From contig NZ_AQQU01000004.1 of NCBI RefSeq assembly GCF_002210105.1, forward strand, positions 248,001-312,000: a DNA stretch of 64,000 nucleotides. Direction: 5' to 3'. The notes under the pieces are model-generated. The model saw nothing but the letters and a program-made list of their open reading frames with translations, was not told where the DNA came from and ran no database searches. This document shows positions 36,587-46,163 of this stretch, piece after piece (the first letter of the stretch is position 1; each line of letters starts with the position of its first letter). The translations under genes and the position numbers were made by a program. This DNA is from Oceanicola sp. 22II-s10i. GTDB lineage: Bacteria; Pseudomonadota; Alphaproteobacteria; Rhodobacterales; Rhodobacteraceae.

Positions 36587-39500
36587 ATGAGCAGCCCCCG
36601 ATTCATCCACCTCCGCACCCATACCGAATATTCCCTGCTGGAGGGCGCCGTGCGGCTGAAGAAGCTGCCGGGCCTCTGCGAGAAGATGGAGATGCCGGCG
36701 GTCGCGGTGACCGACACCAATTCCATGTTCTGCGCGCTGGAGTTTTCCGTCGCCGCCTCGGGCGCGGGGGTTCAGCCGATCATCGGCTGCCAGGTCGATG
36801 TCGCCTATCTGCCGGTGGTGCCGGGCCAGCAGCCCAAGCCCCCCGCGCCGGTGGTCCTGCTGGCGCAGGACGAAGCGGGCTATGCCAACCTGATGCAGCT
36901 GTCGACCTGTCTCTACGTCGAGAAACGGGGCGAGGTGCCGCATGTCACGATCGGCGAACTGGAGGCCCATGCCGAGGGGCTGATCTGTCTCAGCGGCGGG
37001 CCGGACGGGCCGGTCGGCATGTTGCTGCAGGCAGGCCAGCGCCCCGCCGCGCAGGAGCTGATGGAGCGGCTGGCGGCGATCTACGGCGACCGGCTCTATG
37101 TCGAGTTGCAGCGGCATCCGGGCGAGGGCGGGCTGCCCGGCAAGGAGCGGATCACCGAGCGCGGCTTCGTCGAGATGGCCTATGCCATGGACCTGCCGCT
37201 GGTCGCGACCAACGACGTCTATTTCCCCGACCAGAAGATGTACGAGGCGCATGACGCGCTGATCTGCATCGCCGAGGGCGCCTATGTCGACCAGTCCGCG
37301 CCGCGCCGCCGCCTGACGCCGCAGCATTACTTCAAGTCGCAGCAGGAGATGGTGACGCTCTTCGCCGATCTGCCCGAGGCCGTGGAGAACACGGTCGAGA
37401 TCGCGAAACGCTGCGCCTACAAGGCCGAGACGCGCGATCCGATCCTGCCGAAGTTCGCCAACGACGAGGTGGCCGAGCTGCGCCGCATGGCGAACGAGGG
37501 GCTGCAGAAGCGTCTGGCGGTGATCCCGCATGCGGTCTCGGTCGAGGACTACCAGAAACGGCTGGATTTCGAGCTGGGGATCATCGAGGGCATGGGCTTT
37601 CCCGGCTACTTCCTGATCGTGGCCGACTTCATCCAGTGGTCCAAGGACAACGATATCCCGGTCGGGCCGGGGCGTGGTTCCGGCGCGGGCAGTCTCGTGG
37701 CCTATGCGCTGACGATCACCGACCTCGACCCGCTGCGCTATTCGCTGCTGTTCGAACGGTTCCTGAACCCCGAACGGGTCAGCATGCCCGACTTCGACAT
37801 CGACTTCTGCATGGACCGGCGCGAGGAGACGATCCGTTACGTGCAGGAGAAATACGGCCGCGACAAGGTGGGGCAGATCATCACCTTCGGTGCGTTGCTG
37901 TCCAAGGCCGCGGTGCGCGACATCGGGCGCGTGCTGCAGATGCCGTATGGCCAGGTCGACCGCCTGTCCAAGATGATCCCGGTCGAGGGGGTCAAGCCCG
38001 TCAGCATCGAACAGGCGCTGGCGCAGGAGGAACGTCTGCGGCAGGAGGCGAAGAACGAGGAGGTCGTGAACCGCCTGCTGGAATACGGCATGCAGGTTGA
38101 GGGGCTGCTGCGCAACGCCTCGACCCACGCGGCGGGCGTGGTGATCGGGGACCGGCCGCTGGACCGGCTGGTGCCGCTCTATCAGGACCCGCGCTCGGAC
38201 ATGCCGGCGACCCAGTTCAACATGAAATGGGTCGAGCAGGCGGGGCTGGTGAAGTTCGACTTCCTCGGCCTCAAGACCCTGACCGTCATCCAGAACGCCA
38301 TCGAGCAGATCCATGCCGGCGGGCGCGACCTGCACACCGCCGCCGACGGCACCCAGCTTTACGAGCCGGCGGATGGAGCGGAGAACCAGATCAACCTGAT
38401 CCCGCTGGATGACGAGAAGACCTACGAGCTATACGCCAAGGCCAAGACGGTCGCAGTGTTCCAGGTGGAAAGCTCGGGGATGATGGATGCGCTCAAGCGC
38501 ATGAAACCGACCTGCATCGAGGACATCGTGGCGCTGGTGGCGCTCTATCGCCCCGGTCCGATGGAGAACATCCCGGTCTATTGCGAGGTCAAGAACGGGC
38601 TGCGCGAGCGCGAATCCGTGCATCCGCTGATCGACCACATTCTGGAAGAGACGCAGGGCATCATCGTCTACCAGGAACAGGTGATGCAGATCGCGCAGGT
38701 CATGGCGGGCTACAGCCTCGGCGGCGCCGACCTGCTGCGCCGCGCCATGGGCAAGAAGATCAAGGAGGCGATGGACGCCGAACGGCCCAAGTTCGAGAAG
38801 GGCGCGGCCGAGAACGGGGTCGAGAAGAAGAAGGCCTCCGAGGTCTTTGACCTGCTTGAGAAATTCGCCAACTACGGCTTCAACAAGTCGCACGCCGCCG
38901 CCTATGCGGTCGTCAGCTACCAGACCGCATGGCTCAAGGCGAACCACCCGGTGGAGTTCATGGCGGGTGTCATGAACTGCGATATCCACCTGACCGACAA
39001 GCTCGCCACCTATTTCGAAGAGGTGAAGAAGGCGCTGGCCCTGCCATGGGTGCCGCCCTGCGTGAACCGCTCGGACGCGACGTTCAAGGTGGTGGACGGG
39101 GCGCTGGTCTATGCGCTCGGCGCGCTCAAGAACGTGGGCGTGGAGGCGATGCGGCTGGTGGTCGAGGGGCGCAGGGTCGACGGGCGGGACAAGCCCTTCG
39201 TCAACCTCTACGACTTCGCCCGGCGGGTGGAGATGAAGAAGATCGGCAAGCGCCCGCTGGAGATGATGGCGCGGGCGGGGGCGTTCGACGTGCTCGACCC
39301 GAACCGGCGGCGGGTGTTTGACAGCCTCGATGCGCTGGTCGCCTATTCCACGGCGATCTGGGAGCAGAAGACCTCGAACCAGGTGTCGCTGTTCGGTGAG
39401 GCGGGCGATGACCTGCCCGAACCGCGGCTGTCGCCGGTCGGCAACTGGCTTCCGGCCGAGGGGCTGGCGGAGGAGTTCAAGGCCGTCGGCTTTTACCTGT

Positions 39501-40117
39501 CGGGCCATCCGCTGGACGATTACATGGCGCCGCTGAAACGGGTCGGGCGCGGTCATGCGAACCCGGTGCTGACGCTGGACGAGGTGACGAAGCAGGCGCA
39601 GGAGAAGGGTGCCTGCGTCGCACGGATCGCGGGTGTCGTCGCCGGGCGGCAGGAACGGAAATCGGCGCGCGGCAACCGGTTCGCCTTTGCGCAGCTGTCC
39701 GATCCGACGGGGGCCTACGAGGTCACGATCTTCTCGGACACGCTGGAGGCCAGCCGCGATCATCTGGAAAACGGATCGAAGGTCGTGCTGACGGTCGAGG
39801 CGACGATGGAGAGCGACCAGCTCAAGCTGCTGGCGCGGGGCGTGTCGCCGATCGACGCGGTTGTGGCGGATGCCGGGACGGCCGGGTTGAAGATCTACAT
39901 CGAGGACGAGGCGTCGATCCCCGCCGTCGCCTCGGTGCTGCAGGGCGCGGCCGAGACGGTGAAGACCGCCGCGCGCGGGCCGATCTGGTTCTGCCTGATG
40001 AAGGACGACCTGCCGGGCGAGGTGGAAATCGACACCGGGGTCGAGTTCCCGGTGACCCCGCAGATCAAGGGCGCGATCAAGAGCCTCGGCGGGGTGATGG
40101 CGGTCGAGGACCTCTAG
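36587..40117 (+). CDS. dnaE: DNA polymerase III alpha subunit
   Basis: The product (1176 aa) is the replicative C-family polymerase catalytic subunit. An N-terminal PHP domain opens with HLRTHTEYSLLEGAVRLKKL. The palm carries PVGPGRGSGAGSLVAYAL and PDFDIDFCMDRREETIRYV with the catalytic aspartates. FANYGFNKSHAAAYAVVSYQ lies in the later part, and the C-terminal OB-fold region includes GVVAGRQERKSARGNRFAF. The length and layout are those of DnaE1, not of the mutasome DnaE2. It is a single gene; no neighbour is obviously linked. Confidence 0.97.
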   Translation: MSSPRFIHLRTHTEYSLLEGAVRLKKLPGLCEKMEMPAVAVTDTNSMFCALEFSVAASGAGVQPIIGCQVDVAYLPVVPGQQPKPPAPVVLLAQDEAGYANLMQLSTCLYVEKRGEVPHVTIGELEAHAEGLICLSGGPDGPVGMLLQAGQRPAAQELMERLAAIYGDRLYVELQRHPGEGGLPGKERITERGFVEMAYAMDLPLVATNDVYFPDQKMYEAHDALICIAEGAYVDQSAPRRRLTPQHYFKSQQEMVTLFADLPEAVENTVEIAKRCAYKAETRDPILPKFANDEVAELRRMANEGLQKRLAVIPHAVSVEDYQKRLDFELGIIEGMGFPGYFLIVADFIQWSKDNDIPVGPGRGSGAGSLVAYALTITDLDPLRYSLLFERFLNPERVSMPDFDIDFCMDRREETIRYVQEKYGRDKVGQIITFGALLSKAAVRDIGRVLQMPYGQVDRLSKMIPVEGVKPVSIEQALAQEERLRQEAKNEEVVNRLLEYGMQVEGLLRNASTHAAGVVIGDRPLDRLVPLYQDPRSDMPATQFNMKWVEQAGLVKFDFLGLKTLTVIQNAIEQIHAGGRDLHTAADGTQLYEPADGAENQINLIPLDDEKTYELYAKAKTVAVFQVESSGMMDALKRMKPTCIEDIVALVALYRPGPMENIPVYCEVKNGLRERESVHPLIDHILEETQGIIVYQEQVMQIAQVMAGYSLGGADLLRRAMGKKIKEAMDAERPKFEKGAAENGVEKKKASEVFDLLEKFANYGFNKSHAAAYAVVSYQTAWLKANHPVEFMAGVMNCDIHLTDKLATYFEEVKKALALPWVPPCVNRSDATFKVVDGALVYALGALKNVGVEAMRLVVEGRRVDGRDKPFVNLYDFARRVEMKKIGKRPLEMMARAGAFDVLDPNRRRVFDSLDALVAYSTAIWEQKTSNQVSLFGEAGDDLPEPRLSPVGNWLPAEGLAEEFKAVGFYLSGHPLDDYMAPLKRVGRGHANPVLTLDEVTKQAQEKGACVARIAGVVAGRQERKSARGNRFAFAQLSDPTGAYEVTIFSDTLEASRDHLENGSKVVLTVEATMESDQLKLLARGVSPIDAVVADAGTAGLKIYIEDEASIPAVASVLQGAAETVKTAARGPIWFCLMKDDLPGEVEIDTGVEFPVTPQIKGAIKSLGGVMAVEDL

Positions 40118-40217
40118 GCGGCGGAAAGCCTGCGGGGCCCGGACGCGACCGTATGCGGTGGACTATAGTTTAACCCTTTGTATACACATGCCGGGAAAGC
40201 CCCGTGGAGGATCCTGC

Positions 40218-41024
40218 ATGTTCAGAGCGGCAGCCGTCGTCACACTCTGCCTGTTCGCCGCCGGTTGCGGCGGGCCGCTGGACAACGTCACCCGGCTGTC
40301 CGAGGTCGATCTGCCGGAGGATCAGGCGAGCGTGTCGGTGGTTTCGGACGCCGCGCAAGATGCGGCGCGTCCGGGCGGGCTGCTCGGTCTGTTCAAGCGT
40401 GACGACGCCAGCGCCGGAGCGGACGGCTCCGCCGCGGCCACGCCCGAGGCGGAGGCCGGGGACGACACGGTCGAGGTCGCTGCGGCGTCCGGTGGCGGGT
40501 TCTTCGGTCTGTTTCGCGGCGGTGGCGGGGCGGCTGCGTCCGAAATGGCGGAGGCCGGACCGGCTGCGTTCGGCACCGTGGTCAAGGAATGTGGCGTCGG
40601 GCGCGGCGAGATGGGCAGGCAGGTCGAATCCTATCCCTCGCGCTTTCCGAAATACCGGCTGTACGATTCCGAACCGGGCAACGCGGCCCCGCACGCCTTC
40701 TACGTCACCGGCTTCTCCGACGGCTGCCCGCGTCAGGTGATCGGGGCACTCGGCGTGTTCGGCGGCGTGCAGATGCACGAACTGATGCGCTACTCGACCG
40801 GATCGGGCGACGGGGCATGGGGCCGGGTGGACAAGGCCTATGAGATCGTCAAGGCGCGGGTCTGCGGCGTTGTCAGCGGCACGCCCTGCGGGTCGCGGGT
40901 TGCGCAGCTGGAACGCGGCACGGTGTTTCTGACGATGTACGAGAGCTTCAGTGACCGGTCGCGCTGGACGAACGTCCTGCTGCACGACGGCAAGGTCGAG
41001 GCGTTCGAACTTCAGTCGCCGTGA
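40218..41024 (+). CDS. Lipoprotein of unknown function
   Basis: The product (268 aa) has a lipoprotein signal with lipobox LFAAGC, an Ala/Asp/Gly-rich low-complexity region with two similar short motifs (GLLGLFKRDD and GGFFGLFRGG), and a folded C-terminal half from about residue 115. The latter includes CGVGRGEMGRQVESYPSRFP, FSDGCPRQVIGALGVFGG and VCGVVSGTPCGSRVAQLE, with five Cys. I do not recognise the family. ATG 40218 follows GTGGAGGATC. TATACA at 40181-40186, with TGGACT 16 bp before it, is a candidate promoter. Similar GLF motifs occur in the small protein at 15522 (GGLFGGGSED), which may be chance. Confidence 0.75.
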   Translation: MFRAAAVVTLCLFAAGCGGPLDNVTRLSEVDLPEDQASVSVVSDAAQDAARPGGLLGLFKRDDASAGADGSAAATPEAEAGDDTVEVAAASGGGFFGLFRGGGGAAASEMAEAGPAAFGTVVKECGVGRGEMGRQVESYPSRFPKYRLYDSEPGNAAPHAFYVTGFSDGCPRQVIGALGVFGGVQMHELMRYSTGSGDGAWGRVDKAYEIVKARVCGVVSGTPCGSRVAQLERGTVFLTMYESFSDRSRWTNVLLHDGKVEAFELQSP

Positions 41025-41034
41025 ACACCCAATG

Positions 41035-41229
41035 CTACCAGTGCGGTGGTCTCTGATCGGACAGGGTCACCGAAGCTCCGGCTTCCGATTCCCGTTCAGC
41101 CTCACGCTCCATCAGCAACTGGACGCGGCGGGAAAGTATTCCGATCTCGGCCTGCTGTCGGGCTATGACGTCCGACAGATCCTCGACCACCCGCTCCATA
41201 TGCGCGAGCTTTTCCTCGATATGCTGCAT
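41035..41229 (-). CDS. slyX: SlyX family protein
   Basis: The product (64 aa) is a short coiled-coil protein, HIEEKLAHMERVVEDLSDVI, ending in the SlyX-like PPHW (PPPHY in many members). The function of SlyX is not established. ATG 41229 follows GGAG; an upstream in-frame ATG at 41277 would add 16 unconserved residues. It is convergent with the lipoprotein gene and divergent from hisS. Confidence 0.8.
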   Translation of the reverse strand: MQHIEEKLAHMERVVEDLSDVIARQQAEIGILSRRVQLLMEREAERESEAGASVTLSDQRPPHW

Positions 41230-41418
41230 CCCCACTCCACACGTCGGGCGTCCACACTGCACCCTTAAACTCGTCAACGCATATGACGCTCAGAATGTTT
41301 CCTTACAGTTAGCATAGGGAAAGGAAAGTCGAAACCGCTTGCGCATGGTGCGGCATTGCTTGCCTGCCCCGACCCCTTGGGCTAGACCCCGCCGCGAAGC
41401 CAGACCGGGTGGTAAGAC

Positions 41419-42912
41419 ATGGCCAAGGACAAGAAATCCCCGCGCCCCAAGGCGGAAACGCCGAAAGGGTTCCGCGACTACTTCGGCACCGAGGTGACCG
41501 AACGCGGCGACATGCTGTCGAAGATCGCCGGGGTCTACCATCGCTACGGGTTCGAGGCGCTGGAAAGCAGCGCGGTCGAGACGGTCGAGGCGCTCGGGAA
41601 ATTCCTGCCGGACGTGGACCGTCCGAACGAGGGCGTCTTCGCATGGCAGGAGGCCGGCGACGGCCCGGAGGCGAAGCCGGGCGACTGGCTGGCGCTGCGC
41701 TATGACCTGACCGCGCCGCTGGCCCGCGTCTATGCCCAGCACCGCAACGACCTGCCGACGCCCTACCGGCGCTTCGCCATGGGGCCCGTCTGGCGGAACG
41801 AGAAGCCGGGGCCGGGGCGGTTCCGGCAGTTCTACCAGTGCGATGCGGATACGGTCGGCACGGCGTCGCCCGCGGCGGATGCCGAGATCTGCGCGATGCT
41901 GGCGGACTGTCTGGAAGAGGTCGGGATTCCGCGCGGCGACTACCTGATCCGGGTGAACAACCGGAAGGTACTGAACGGCGTGCTGGAGGCCATGGGCGTC
42001 ACCGACGAAGGACAGGCGGCGGACGTCCTGCGGACCATCGACAAGTTCGACAAGGTCGGCGAGGCCGGGGTGCGCGAGCTGCTCGGCAAGGGACGGCTGG
42101 ACGCCTCCGGCGCCTATATCGACGGGGTGGGGCTGAGCGAGGCGCAGGCCGAGCCGGTGATCGCCTTCCTGACGTCCAAGGGCGACAGCGCGGCGGCGAC
42201 GCTTGCGAACCTGCGCGCAGCCGTTGGCGGCTCGGCTATAGGGGCCGAAGGCGTGGACGAGCTGGAACAGATCGCGGACCTCCTCGACGCGCAGGGCTAC
42301 GCGGCCGACCGCATCGTCATCGACCCTTCGGTCGTGCGTGGCCTCGGTTATTACACCGGGCCTGTCTTCGAGGCGGAACTGACCTTCGAGATCCTCGACG
42401 AGAAGGGCCGCAAGCGCCAGTTCGGCAGCGTGGCGGGTGGCGGGCGTTACGATGACCTCGTGAAGCGTTTCACCGGCCAGTCGGTTCCCGCGACGGGCGT
42501 CTCCATCGGCGTGGACCGCCTGTTGGCGGCGCTGCGCGAGAAGGGGCGGATCGGCGGGGACAGCCACGGGCCGGTGGTGGTGACCGTGATGGATCGCGAC
42601 CGGATGGGCGACTACATGACGATGGTGTCCGAGATCCGCGCGGCGGGTATCCGGGCCGAGGTCTATCTGGGCAACCCCAAGAACTTCGGTAACCAGCTGA
42701 AATACGCGGACAAGCGTAATTCCCCCGCCGCCGTCATCGAGGGCGCGGACGAGAAGGCGCGCGGTGTGGTGCAGATCAAGGACCTGATCCTCGGCGCGCA
42801 GATCGCGCAGAACGCGACGCTGGAGGAATGGAAGGAACGCCCCTCGCAGTTCGAGGTGCCGCGTGGCGAGATGGTCGCCAAGCTGCGGGAAATCCTTGCG
42901 GGGCAGGGGTGA
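41419..42912 (+). CDS. hisS: Histidyl-tRNA synthetase
   Basis: The product (497 aa) is a class II synthetase charging tRNA-His. Motif 1 region is [20 protein letters not shown]; motif 2 has [19 protein letters not shown]; the histidine-binding segments are [14 protein letters not shown] and [13 protein letters not shown]. The C-terminal anticodon-binding domain follows ([14 protein letters not shown]). It leads the hisS-hisZ-hisG cluster common in alphaproteobacteria. A large GC-rich hairpin lies between it and hisZ. Confidence 0.96.
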   Translation: MAKDKKSPRPKAETPKGFRDYFGTEVTERGDMLSKIAGVYHRYGFEALESSAVETVEALGKFLPDVDRPNEGVFAWQEAGDGPEAKPGDWLALRYDLTAPLARVYAQHRNDLPTPYRRFAMGPVWRNEKPGPGRFRQFYQCDADTVGTASPAADAEICAMLADCLEEVGIPRGDYLIRVNNRKVLNGVLEAMGVTDEGQAADVLRTIDKFDKVGEAGVRELLGKGRLDASGAYIDGVGLSEAQAEPVIAFLTSKGDSAAATLANLRAAVGGSAIGAEGVDELEQIADLLDAQGYAADRIVIDPSVVRGLGYYTGPVFEAELTFEILDEKGRKRQFGSVAGGGRYDDLVKRFTGQSVPATGVSIGVDRLLAALREKGRIGGDSHGPVVVTVMDRDRMGDYMTMVSEIRAAGIRAEVYLGNPKNFGNQLKYADKRNSPAAVIEGADEKARGVVQIKDLILGAQIAQNATLEEWKERPSQFEVPRGEMVAKLREILAGQG

Positions 42913-42938
42913 GCATCATGTGGATTGAGCGGGACATA

Positions 42939-43001
42939 GGGCAGCGTCCGCCCGTGGTGGGCGCTGAAAGCGCCCGCCTGGGGGGCGGGCGGGCGCTGCC
43001 C
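42939..43001 (+). repeat. Nested stable hairpin between hisS and hisZ
   Basis: GGGCAGCGTCCGCCCG (42939-42954) pairs with CGGGCGGGCGCTGCCC (42986-43001) over 16 bp with one T-G pair. Inside it, GGGCGCT and AGCGCCC form a second hairpin. It has no T run. As mRNA it would be a highly stable structure in the hisS-hisZ spacer; it may be a dispersed repeat or a processing site. Confidence 0.75.
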
Positions 43002-43051
43002 GGTCCGCTGCGCGCACCGGGCGGTTACGACCTCCGGACATGGGCACTGTC

Positions 43052-44167
43052 ATGACCGACGCCCGTCCATTCTACGCCGCGACCGACGCCACCCGCCGCG
43101 CGACCCGCGCCGAGGCGCTGCGCCTGCGCGCGCTGTTCGAGGCCGAGGGCGCCGTGGCCATCGAGGCCGGGATCCTGCAACCCGCCGAAACCTTGCTTGA
43201 CCTTTACGGCGAGGACATCCGCGCCCGCGCCTATGTCACTTCGGACGCCCTGCGCGGCGAACAGATGCTGCGCCCGGACTTCACCGTCCCGGTCGTGCAG
43301 ATGCACATGGACGGCGGCGCCGAGCCCGCGCGCTACTGCTATGCGGGCGAGGTCTTCCGCCGTCAGGAAGAGGACGAGGACCGCGCCAACGAATACCTGC
43401 AGGCCGGGTTCGAGGTGTTTGATGGGGCCAACCCGCCGGATGCGGATGCCGAGGTCTTCGCGCTGTTCCAGCGCATCCTCGCGCCGCTGAACCTGCGCGC
43501 CGCCACGGGCGATATCGGCATCCTGACTGCGCTGGTCGCCGGGCTGAATGCCAGCGACAAGCGCAAGCGCGCCCTGATGCGGCACATCTGGCGGCCGCGC
43601 CGGTTCCGCACCCTGCTCGACCGGTTCTCGACCCCGCCCGCCGACGACGCGCGCGCCGCGCTGCTGGCCGCCGCCGATCCCTTTGCCGGATCCGGGCCCG
43701 AGATCGGCCTGCGCCGCCGTGCCGAGGTCGAGGAGCGGCTGCAGAGCCTGCGCGAGGAAGCTGCCGCCGATCCGATCCCGACCCACGTGGTCGACCTGAT
43801 CGACGCGCTGCTGGCCGTGCGGGAAAAGATGCCCTTCGCGCTGGAGCACCTGCGCGACATCGCCGTGGACCTGCCGTGGATCAATCCCGCGCTCGACCGG
43901 CTGGCCGCCCGCGCCGACGCGCTTTCCGCGCGGGGGGTGGATGTGGACGCGCTCGATTTCGAGGCGAGCTATGGCCGCACGCACATGGAATATTACGACG
44001 GCTTCGTCTTCGGCTTCTACGCCGAAACGCGGCCCGACCTGCCGCCCGTCGCCACCGGCGGCCGCTACGATGCGCTGACCCGCGTGCTGGGGCGCGGCCG
44101 GGAAATCCCGGCGGTCGGCGGCGTGATCCGTCCGGGCCTCGTGCTGGATCTCGGGGGGCTCGCATGA
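43052..44167 (+). CDS. hisZ: ATP phosphoribosyltransferase regulatory subunit
   Basis: The product (371 aa) is a HisS-like paralogue that complexes with short HisG and gives it histidine feedback. It has the synthetase-like core (MLRPDFTVPVVQMHMDG, YCYAGEVFRRQEEDEDRANE and GGRYDALTRVLGRGREIPAV) but lacks the anticodon-binding domain. Its start could be ATG 43052 (MTDARPFYAA) or ATG 43040; neither has a good ribosome-binding site. It overlaps hisG as ATGA. Confidence 0.93.
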   Translation: MTDARPFYAATDATRRATRAEALRLRALFEAEGAVAIEAGILQPAETLLDLYGEDIRARAYVTSDALRGEQMLRPDFTVPVVQMHMDGGAEPARYCYAGEVFRRQEEDEDRANEYLQAGFEVFDGANPPDADAEVFALFQRILAPLNLRAATGDIGILTALVAGLNASDKRKRALMRHIWRPRRFRTLLDRFSTPPADDARAALLAAADPFAGSGPEIGLRRRAEVEERLQSLREEAAADPIPTHVVDLIDALLAVREKMPFALEHLRDIAVDLPWINPALDRLAARADALSARGVDVDALDFEASYGRTHMEYYDGFVFGFYAETRPDLPPVATGGRYDALTRVLGRGREIPAVGGVIRPGLVLDLGGLA

Positions 44168-44859
44168 CCGTCAAGCTGGGCGTGCCATCCAAAGGGCGGC
44201 TGATGGAGAAGACCTTCGACTGGTTCGGTGCGCGTGGCGTCACGCTCGGCCGCGCCGGGTCGGACCGGGAATATGCCGGGAAGGTCGAGGGGGCCGAGGG
44301 CGTGGAACTGGTGCTGCTGTCGGCGGGCGAAATCCCGCGCGAACTGGCGGCGGGGCGGATCCACCTGGGTGTCACCGGGCTGGACCTGGTGCGCGAGAAG
44401 CTGGCCCGCTGGGACATGCAGGTCGAACTGCTGGCCGAGATGGGTTTCGGCCACGCGGACCTGATCATCGCGGTCCCCGACTGCTGGGTCGATGTCGAGA
44501 CGCTGGAGGATCTGGACGCCGCCGCCGCGGCCTTCCGCCGTCACCACGGGTTCCGGATGCGGATCGCGACCAAGTATCACCGGCTGATCCGCGATCACCT
44601 GCGTGAATTCGGCGTGGCCGACTACCAGCTGGTCGACAGCCAGGGCGCGACCGAGGGCACGGTGAAGAACGAGACCGCCGAAGCGGTGGCCGACATCACC
44701 TCGACCGGTGAGACGCTGCGCGCGAACCACCTGCGGCCCCTGTCCGACGGGCCGGTCCTGCGCAGTCAGGCGACGCTGTTCCGCGCGCGCACCGCGCCGA
44801 TGGACGATGCCGACCGCGCGGCGCTTGGCATGCTGCTGGAGAAGCTAGGGCTGGTCTGA
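44164..44859 (+). CDS. hisG: ATP phosphoribosyltransferase, short form
   Basis: The product (231 aa) catalyses the first step of histidine synthesis, ATP plus PRPP to phosphoribosyl-ATP. VKLGVPSKGRLMEKT, the segment GRIHLGVTGLDLVREKLARW and the PRPP loop VDSQGATEGTVKNETAEAVADI are characteristic. It lacks the C-terminal regulatory domain of long HisG, which matches the presence of hisZ. The ATG overlaps the hisZ stop (ATGA). Its last 15 bp overlap the 3' end of the convergent gene at 44845. Confidence 0.95.
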   Translation: MTVKLGVPSKGRLMEKTFDWFGARGVTLGRAGSDREYAGKVEGAEGVELVLLSAGEIPRELAAGRIHLGVTGLDLVREKLARWDMQVELLAEMGFGHADLIIAVPDCWVDVETLEDLDAAAAAFRRHHGFRMRIATKYHRLIRDHLREFGVADYQLVDSQGATEGTVKNETAEAVADITSTGETLRANHLRPLSDGPVLRSQATLFRARTAPMDDADRAALGMLLEKLGLV

Positions 44860-45222
44860 GGGATCGGGCGGTGCGGCCATCAGCGCCGCATGGGCCGCCG
44901 GGTCCGCCTGCCTGAGCCGCTCGAGCGCCTGCACGGCCCGTTCGCGCAGCGCCTCGGAAGTCTCGGTCTTGGCCACTTCGACTTTCCGCACAAGGTCGTC
45001 GATCTCTGGCAGGGGCGTGCCCGTCGCCACCGAAAGGGTCTGCAAAGCTTCCAGGATCTTGCCCAGCTGGGTGCCGTAGCTGGCCACGTCGCGGTGGATG
45101 TGTTCCTCGATCTCCGGCACGCCCGCGATGTCGGGCGAGAACAGGCGCGGTTCGATCCGCTGGGTCACGTCGCCCGAAAAGGGCGCCTTGAACAAGTTGA
45201 ACCAAGTGTCTGGCGGGATCAT
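44845..45222 (-). CDS. Conserved hypothetical protein, helical
   Basis: The product (125 aa) begins MIPPDTWFNLFKAPFSGDVT and is mainly helical, with a heptad-like middle (YGTQLGKILEALQTLS, IDDLVRKVEVAKTETSEALR) and an Ala/Pro-rich end. I do not recognise a named family. There are no signal, membrane or catalytic motifs. ATG 45222 was preferred to an upstream ATG at 45291, since the extension is Arg/Ser-rich and unlike a folded N terminus. Its 3' end overlaps hisG on the opposite strand by 15 bp. Confidence 0.65.
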   Translation of the reverse strand: MIPPDTWFNLFKAPFSGDVTQRIEPRLFSPDIAGVPEIEEHIHRDVASYGTQLGKILEALQTLSVATGTPLPEIDDLVRKVEVAKTETSEALRERAVQALERLRQADPAAHAALMAAPPDPSDQP

Positions 45223-45430
45223 CGCGGTGTGCCTGCGTTGCCTGCCTGATCTGGCCGGTGAGGGCGATTGCAAGTCAACCTCTGCGTGCAATCCGGCCTC
45301 CGAGTCGGGGCCACGGCGCCTCGATACTATGCGTCCAAATGTCCTACCAATTTTGTCGGATTGACTTTGCCTAGTGAAACAGTCAGAAAATCCGCAACCC
45401 GCCGGACCGGCGAAAGCGGAGGATCCCCGG

Positions 45431-45703
45431 ATGATCGTATGCCACTGTCAGGCCATCACCGACCGCGATGTGCACAACGCCATCGACTGGATGCGCGCCG
45501 CCGATCCCCAGACCATCGTGACCCCCGGCAAGGTCTATCGCGCGCTCGGAAAAACGCCGGATTGCGGATCTTGCATGCCGCTGTTCTTGGCAACCATGCG
45601 TCAAAGCGCAAGTATGGAAGTACCCATGCAACTTCGCGGTCTGCGCAAGCGCCGCGACACAACACAGGGAACCCGTCATGAAAGGCGACGCGAAAGTCAT
45701 TGA
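45431..45703 (+). CDS. bfd: Bacterioferritin-associated ferredoxin
   Basis: The product (90 aa) is a 2Fe-2S protein that delivers electrons to bacterioferritin to release stored iron. The four cluster cysteines are clear: C4 and C6 ([16 protein letters not shown]) and C45 and C48 (DCGSC). The tail is basic. ATG 45431 directly starts the Fer2_BFD domain; an earlier ATG at 45374 adds a Pro/Ala stretch. The last 26 bp overlap bfr in another frame, so the pair is co-translated. Such genes are usually repressed by iron; no operator is evident to me. Confidence 0.92.
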   Translation: MIVCHCQAITDRDVHNAIDWMRAADPQTIVTPGKVYRALGKTPDCGSCMPLFLATMRQSASMEVPMQLRGLRKRRDTTQGTRHERRRESH

Positions 45704-46163
45704 ATACCTCAACAGTGCCATCCGGTCAGAGCTGACGGCGGTCAGCCAGTACTGGCTGCACTTCCGCCTTCAGGAAGACTGGGGACTTGGCAAGATGGCC
45801 AAGAAAAGCCGCGAGGAGAGCATCGAGGAGATGCACCATGCGGACAAGCTGATCGCTCGGGTGATCTTTCTCGGCGGGCATCCGAACCTGCAGAAGCTCG
45901 ACCCGCTGAGAATCGGCCAGACCCCGCTCGAGACGCTGGAGTCGGACCTGGCCGCCGAACAGGAGGCGCGGGCGCTCTACAAGGAAGCAAGGGAATACTG
46001 CGCCTCGGCGGGTGACTACGTGACGATGCACCTGTTCGAGGAACTGCTGGCGGACGAGGAAGGGCACATCGACTTTCTCGAGACCCAGATCGAATTGCAT
46101 GAACGACTCGGAGCGGAGAAATATGCGCTGCTCAATGCCTCGCCGATGGACGAGGCCGAATAA
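45678..46163 (+). CDS. bfr: Bacterioferritin
   Basis: The product (161 aa) is a haem-containing 24-mer iron store. The di-iron ferroxidase ligands E18, E51, H54, E94, E127 and H130 are all present, and Met52 is the axial haem ligand ([20 protein letters not shown]). It overlaps bfd at its start and the dihaem protein gene at its end (41 bp). The order bfd-bfr is classical; the attachment to the imelysin-type genes downstream is less common. Confidence 0.95.
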   Translation: MKGDAKVIEYLNSAIRSELTAVSQYWLHFRLQEDWGLGKMAKKSREESIEEMHHADKLIARVIFLGGHPNLQKLDPLRIGQTPLETLESDLAAEQEARALYKEAREYCASAGDYVTMHLFEELLADEEGHIDFLETQIELHERLGAEKYALLNASPMDEAE

